Translations under genes and position numbers: made by a program
Source of the DNA: Myxococcus stipitatus DSM 14675
Lineage (GTDB): Bacteria; Myxococcota; Myxococcia; Myxococcales; Myxococcaceae
NCBI RefSeq assembly: GCF_000331735.1
Contig: NC_020126.1
Location: forward strand, 8,745,501 to 8,809,500
Length of the DNA stretch: 64,000 bases
Direction of reading: 5' to 3'
Shown: positions 60,927 to 64,000 of the stretch, piece after piece
How positions within the stretch are numbered: position 1 is the stretch's first letter
Layout: each line of letters opens with the position of its first letter
The notes under the pieces: model-generated
Seen by the model: only the letters and a program-made list of their open reading frames with translations
Database searches by the model: none
What the model was told of the DNA's origin: nothing

Positions 60927-62528
60927 GTGCCAGCCACATCTCGTTCACTCAGCTCGCTTCTGGCCCCGTTGTTACTGTTGTCACTGACGGGGTGCGACGA
61001 CGACCCCAAGCCCTCCCCACCCGACGCGGGCCCCTACGTCTGGGATGGCACGTACACGGAGATGGCGGACCCGGGCGACTGGGTCGACCCCGGCGCGCCC
61101 TATGCCCCCTGCACCTTCGACTCCGCGAACGCGGGAGCCACGGCCTGCGAGGAGCTGTCCCGCTTCGATGTCTCCCGCTGCGACAAGGAGGCGCTCGCCG
61201 CCCTGCCACAGGAGGGCATCTACCAGGGCATCGTGCGCAACGAGATTGTCCTCCGGGATGGCGGTGTCCGCGTCATCTCCACCGACCTCACCGTGCACCT
61301 CCAGGGCGAGGACGCGGGCACGATCTTCGGCCAGCCCCTGCTCCAGCGCGACACCCAGGGGGGTGACTTCGCCCTCGTCGGCCAGTTGCCGGTGACGTCC
61401 TCCACGTTCGCCGTGGTGGGCTGCCAGCGACCAGCCCCCCACATCATCACCGGCTGCATGGCGACCTGCCGCCGGGGGGCCTTCGTGCGCATGAGCACCT
61501 TCGAGGCCCACCGGGTCGCCAGGAGCGGCGAGCCCGAGTCCTCCGGTGGGCTGACGCCGCTCGGCGAGCACCGCGCGGCGCTCGGCCAGGCCGTGGATGT
61601 CCATGTCACCCAGGGCCATGCCTACGTCGTGTCGCTCAGGCACCGGAACCAGCCCGGCGGCCTCACCGTCTTCGACGTGAGCAACCCCCGCGCGCCCCTC
61701 CTGAAGACCTCCATCAGCCTGGAGGGCAACAACGACTGGAACGGCGTCGGGTCCAAGGGCAACGCGCTCTACATCGCCGGCAACGGGACGGGGACCCTCG
61801 TCTATGACATCTCCCAGCCGGGCAACCCCGTCTTCATCCGGCTCATGCCGTCGGGGGACTACGGCACCCACACCGTGCTCGTCGACGGCAACCGGCTCTA
61901 CACCATGGGCATCACCACCCATGTCTACGACCTGGCGGACCCGCTCAACCCCGCGCTCCTCACCGTCATCTCCCTACCCGAGGACGCCACGGGAGGCGGC
62001 TCCCATGATGCCTTCCTGTATGAGCAACGCCTGTACATCAGCAATTCATTTGGCGGCTACGCGGTCGTCGATGTGTCGAACCTGGAGGAGGTCCGCGTCC
62101 TGGGCCGGTATCTCCGCCCGGACCAGAGCTTCGCGCACCACAGCGCGGTGGGCACCTTCGGCGGGAAGACCATCGCCTTCGAGGGTGGCGAGATGAGCGC
62201 GTCCCACGTGCGCGTGCTCGACGTCACCGACCCGGCGCACATCGTGAAGATCGGTGAGTTCCGCATGCGGGAGGTCACCTCCATGCACAACCTGGTGCTG
62301 CGAGGGAACCTGCTCTACGTCGCCTGGTATCAGGAAGGCGTGCGGGTGCTCGACGTGTCCAACCCCACCCAGCCCCGGCAGGTGGCCCACTACCAGACGT
62401 ACCGGGAAGAGGACCCGGGCCGAGGCGACAGCAACCTGGAGGGCGCCTTCGGCCTCACGCTTCCCGGGGATGGGCACCTCTACGTCGCGGATTCCTCCCG
62501 GGGCCTGCTCATCTTCGATGAGCGCTGA
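60927..62528 (+). CDS. LVIVD-repeat surface lipoprotein, array copy 4
   Basis: 533 aa from a GTG at 60927, chosen because GGAGG lies seven bases upstream and a lipoprotein signal follows (LLAPLLLLSLTGC). The frame is open 47 codons further upstream but without such a signal. N-terminal domain PYVWDGTYTEMADPGDWVDP, then propeller repeats (HAYVVSLRHRNQPGGLTVFD, GVRVLDVSNPTQPRQVAHYQ). It is closest to copy 5 (PGDWxDPGAPYAPC), so copies 1/3 and 4/5 form two subfamilies. Confidence 0.85.
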   Translation: MPATSRSLSSLLAPLLLLSLTGCDDDPKPSPPDAGPYVWDGTYTEMADPGDWVDPGAPYAPCTFDSANAGATACEELSRFDVSRCDKEALAALPQEGIYQGIVRNEIVLRDGGVRVISTDLTVHLQGEDAGTIFGQPLLQRDTQGGDFALVGQLPVTSSTFAVVGCQRPAPHIITGCMATCRRGAFVRMSTFEAHRVARSGEPESSGGLTPLGEHRAALGQAVDVHVTQGHAYVVSLRHRNQPGGLTVFDVSNPRAPLLKTSISLEGNNDWNGVGSKGNALYIAGNGTGTLVYDISQPGNPVFIRLMPSGDYGTHTVLVDGNRLYTMGITTHVYDLADPLNPALLTVISLPEDATGGGSHDAFLYEQRLYISNSFGGYAVVDVSNLEEVRVLGRYLRPDQSFAHHSAVGTFGGKTIAFEGGEMSASHVRVLDVTDPAHIVKIGEFRMREVTSMHNLVLRGNLLYVAWYQEGVRVLDVSNPTQPRQVAHYQTYREEDPGRGDSNLEGAFGLTLPGDGHLYVADSSRGLLIFDER

Positions 62529-62544
62529 GCTTGCAACCTGAAGA

Positions 62545-62585
62545 CCACGCCGGGCCCGGACCCCTCGGGGACGGGTCTGGCGTGG
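62545..62585 (+). terminator. Array hairpin B (after copy 4), covaries with hairpin A
   Basis: CCACGCC (62545-62551) pairs with GGCGTGG (62579-62585). Position and length match hairpin A, with a compensating base-pair change. GC-rich inner sequence may extend the stem. Confidence 0.6.
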
Positions 62586-62591
62586 CACTTC

Positions 62592-62622
62592 CCCCTCACG
62601 GAGCAACCATCTTCGTGAGGGG
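62592..62622 (+). terminator. Second hairpin before copy 5, with U-tract
   Basis: CCCCTCACG (62592-62600) pairs with CGTGAGGGG (62614-62622) around the loop GAGCAACCATCTT, then CGGGGCATTTTGT follows. The same left arm and loop occur before copy 4 (about 60840-60860), but there the right arm is missing. It behaves like a terminator or attenuator lying in front of copy 5. Confidence 0.6.
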
Positions 62623-62701
62623 CGGGGCATTTTGTACTCCTCATTTTCCCAGGGAGCGGTGGTTCGACTATCCCGAGAGGCCCTCTCTCTGGAGGTTTTC
62701 C

Positions 62702-64000
62702 GTGACCGTCTCCCTTCGACTCCTCAGCCCCCTCCTGGCATCCCTGCTGGCCCTGCCGCTGGCGGGATGCGACGACGACCCCGCGCCCCCGACTCCCGAT
62801 GCAGGCTCGCCGGATGCGGGCCCCTATGTCTGGGATGGCACCTACACGGAGCTGGCGGACCCGGGCGACTGGATTGACCCGGGCGCCCCCTATGCCCCCT
62901 GCTCCTTCGACGCCTCGAGCCCGGACAGCGGCATCTGTGAGCAGGTGTCCCGCTTCGATGTCTCGCAGTGCGACCGCGGTGCCCTCGCCGCCCTTCCGCA
63001 GGAGGGCATCTACCAGGCCGTGGTCCGCAACGAGACCCGGCTCACCGACGGCGGCGTGCTCGTCTCCCTCGGCGGCTTCGGCATGCGGCTGCTGGCCGAG
63101 AACGCGGGCACGAGCACGATGTTCGACGCGCCCCTGCTCCACCGGAACACCCAGGGGGGCGACTTCTCCGTCACGGGCCAGGCCGCCCGGACCGGGACGA
63201 TGTACACGGTGGTGGGCTGCAAGACACCCGCCCCTGGCGTCATCACGGGCTGCATCGCGACCTGCCGCCGCGGAGTCTTCACCCGGGCGGGAACCTTCGA
63301 GGCCCACCGGGTCGCCAAGGGCGGTGAGCCCGAGTCGTCCGGCGGCCTGGAGCTGCTGTCCGAGCAGCGCGCCGCGAGCGGCCACGCCGTGGATGTCTAT
63401 GTCACCAAGGGCCACGCCTACGTCGTCGCACTGGCCTTTCAAGACAAGCCGGGTGGACTCACCGTGTTCGACGTGAGCAATCCCCGGGCGCCCCTGCTGA
63501 AGACCTCCATCAGCCTGCCCAACAACGCGAACTGGAACGGCGTCTGGGCCAAGGGTGACGCGCTCTACGTCGCGGGCCTGGGAACGGGGACCCACGTCTT
63601 CGACATCTCCAACCCCGCTGCCCCCTCGCTCGTCCGCATCATGCCTGCGGGGCGCAGCGGCATGCACACCGTGCTCGTCGACGGCAACCGGCTCTACGGC
63701 GCGGGCACGGGCGTGGGCACCCATGTCTACGACATCACGGAGCCGCTGAACCCCGTGCTGCGCACCGTCTTCACGCTGCCCGAGGACGCCTCGCTTGGAG
63801 ACCCGCACGACTCCTTCGCGTACGAGGGCCGCCTCTACATCAGCAACTCGTCCGGCGGTTACACCATCGTGGACCCCACGGACCTGGACAACGTCAAGGT
63901 CCTGGGGACGTACATGCGCCCGGACGAGGGCTTCGCCCACCACAACGCGGTGGGTACCTTCGGCGGGAAGACCATCGCGTTCGAGGGCGGCGAGTTCGCT
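62702..64000 (+). CDS. LVIVD-repeat surface lipoprotein, array copy 5 (cut by right edge)
   Basis: 433 codons visible from a GTG at 62702, with GGAGG eight bases upstream. Lipobox LLASLLALPLAGC, then DDDPAPPTPDAGSPDAGPYV. The N-terminal Cys-rich domain (CSFDASSPDSGICEQVSRFD) and the first propeller repeats (HAYVVALAFQDKPGGLTVFD, ALYVAGLGTGTHVFDISNP, RLYISNSSGGYTIVDPTDL) are intact. The frame is still open at the window edge. The remaining repeats, and perhaps further copies, lie beyond. Confidence 0.85.
   Translation, partial: MTVSLRLLSPLLASLLALPLAGCDDDPAPPTPDAGSPDAGPYVWDGTYTELADPGDWIDPGAPYAPCSFDASSPDSGICEQVSRFDVSQCDRGALAALPQEGIYQAVVRNETRLTDGGVLVSLGGFGMRLLAENAGTSTMFDAPLLHRNTQGGDFSVTGQAARTGTMYTVVGCKTPAPGVITGCIATCRRGVFTRAGTFEAHRVAKGGEPESSGGLELLSEQRAASGHAVDVYVTKGHAYVVALAFQDKPGGLTVFDVSNPRAPLLKTSISLPNNANWNGVWAKGDALYVAGLGTGTHVFDISNPAAPSLVRIMPAGRSGMHTVLVDGNRLYGAGTGVGTHVYDITEPLNPVLRTVFTLPEDASLGDPHDSFAYEGRLYISNSSGGYTIVDPTDLDNVKVLGTYMRPDEGFAHHNAVGTFGGKTIAFEGGEFA

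Noticed and set aside
1..64000. CRISPR arrays, tRNA/rRNA genes, insertion sequences, integrases
   Set aside because: I looked for regular spaced repeats, cloverleaf-like segments, transposase motifs and terminal inverted repeats and found none.

Overview
The window is a GC-rich, tightly packed stretch of bacterial chromosome. It looks like a myxobacterium, probably Myxococcaceae. This is inferred from the strong G/C third-position bias, the many secreted lipoproteins and proteases, an Imm11-type immunity protein, a SWIM/DUF6493 gene pair, and many GTG/TTG starts with GGAGG sites. No rRNA, tRNA, IS element, prophage or CRISPR array was seen. Very long antisense ORFs on almost every gene are composition artefacts and were left out.

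Layout. 1-6 kb: a beta-helix lipoprotein (cut by the left edge), an O-methyltransferase and a large secreted HEXXH metallopeptidase. 6-9.4 kb: a TetR regulator divergent from an alpha/beta-hydrolase and an Omp85-like barrel gene, with a palindrome between them. 9.5-13.2 kb: an isoleucyl-tRNA synthetase with an extra block after its KMSKS motif. 13.5-20.5 kb: an eight-gene, translationally coupled Mrp-like cation/proton antiporter operon with three large antiporter-type subunits. 20.8-23.7 kb: a TetR-led operon with two NAD(P)-dependent Rossmann proteins and a DedA/VTT-type membrane protein. 23.7-31 kb: an NHL/PKD secreted protein, a free-standing carrier-condensation (NRPS-like) protein, a polytopic membrane protein and a beta-carbonic anhydrase.

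31-37 kb is a decayed accessory zone. It holds a collapsed TonB-receptor-like gene, a TcdA/GT32-like glycosyltransferase-fold protein, an Imm11-type immunity gene whose conserved N-terminus lacks a start codon, a triple-repeat lipoprotein, a matrixin-like protease cut off before its active site, and fused remnants of a SWIM-domain gene and a LysR gene. The intact SWIM gene and its coupled DUF6493 partner follow at 37.8-41.9 kb. The DUF6493 gene overlaps transaldolase tail to tail, and transaldolase is divergent from transketolase.

45-56 kb: a WD40 protein, a FAM151/menorin-like protein, a discoidin-PKD-esterase lipoprotein, an outer-membrane protein/cupredoxin/adenylate-cyclase trio, and a divergent GST/HxlR pair with five GGTAAC-type sites between them. 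56.3-64 kb: a tandem array of at least five LVIVD-repeat lipoproteins, separated by hairpins with covarying stems and continuing past the right edge.

The best candidates for something undescribed are the SWIM-DUF6493 pair with its degraded relic, the three-subunit antiporter with a lost glutamate, the cupredoxin-cyclase trio, and the LVIVD array with its recurrent intergenic hairpins.
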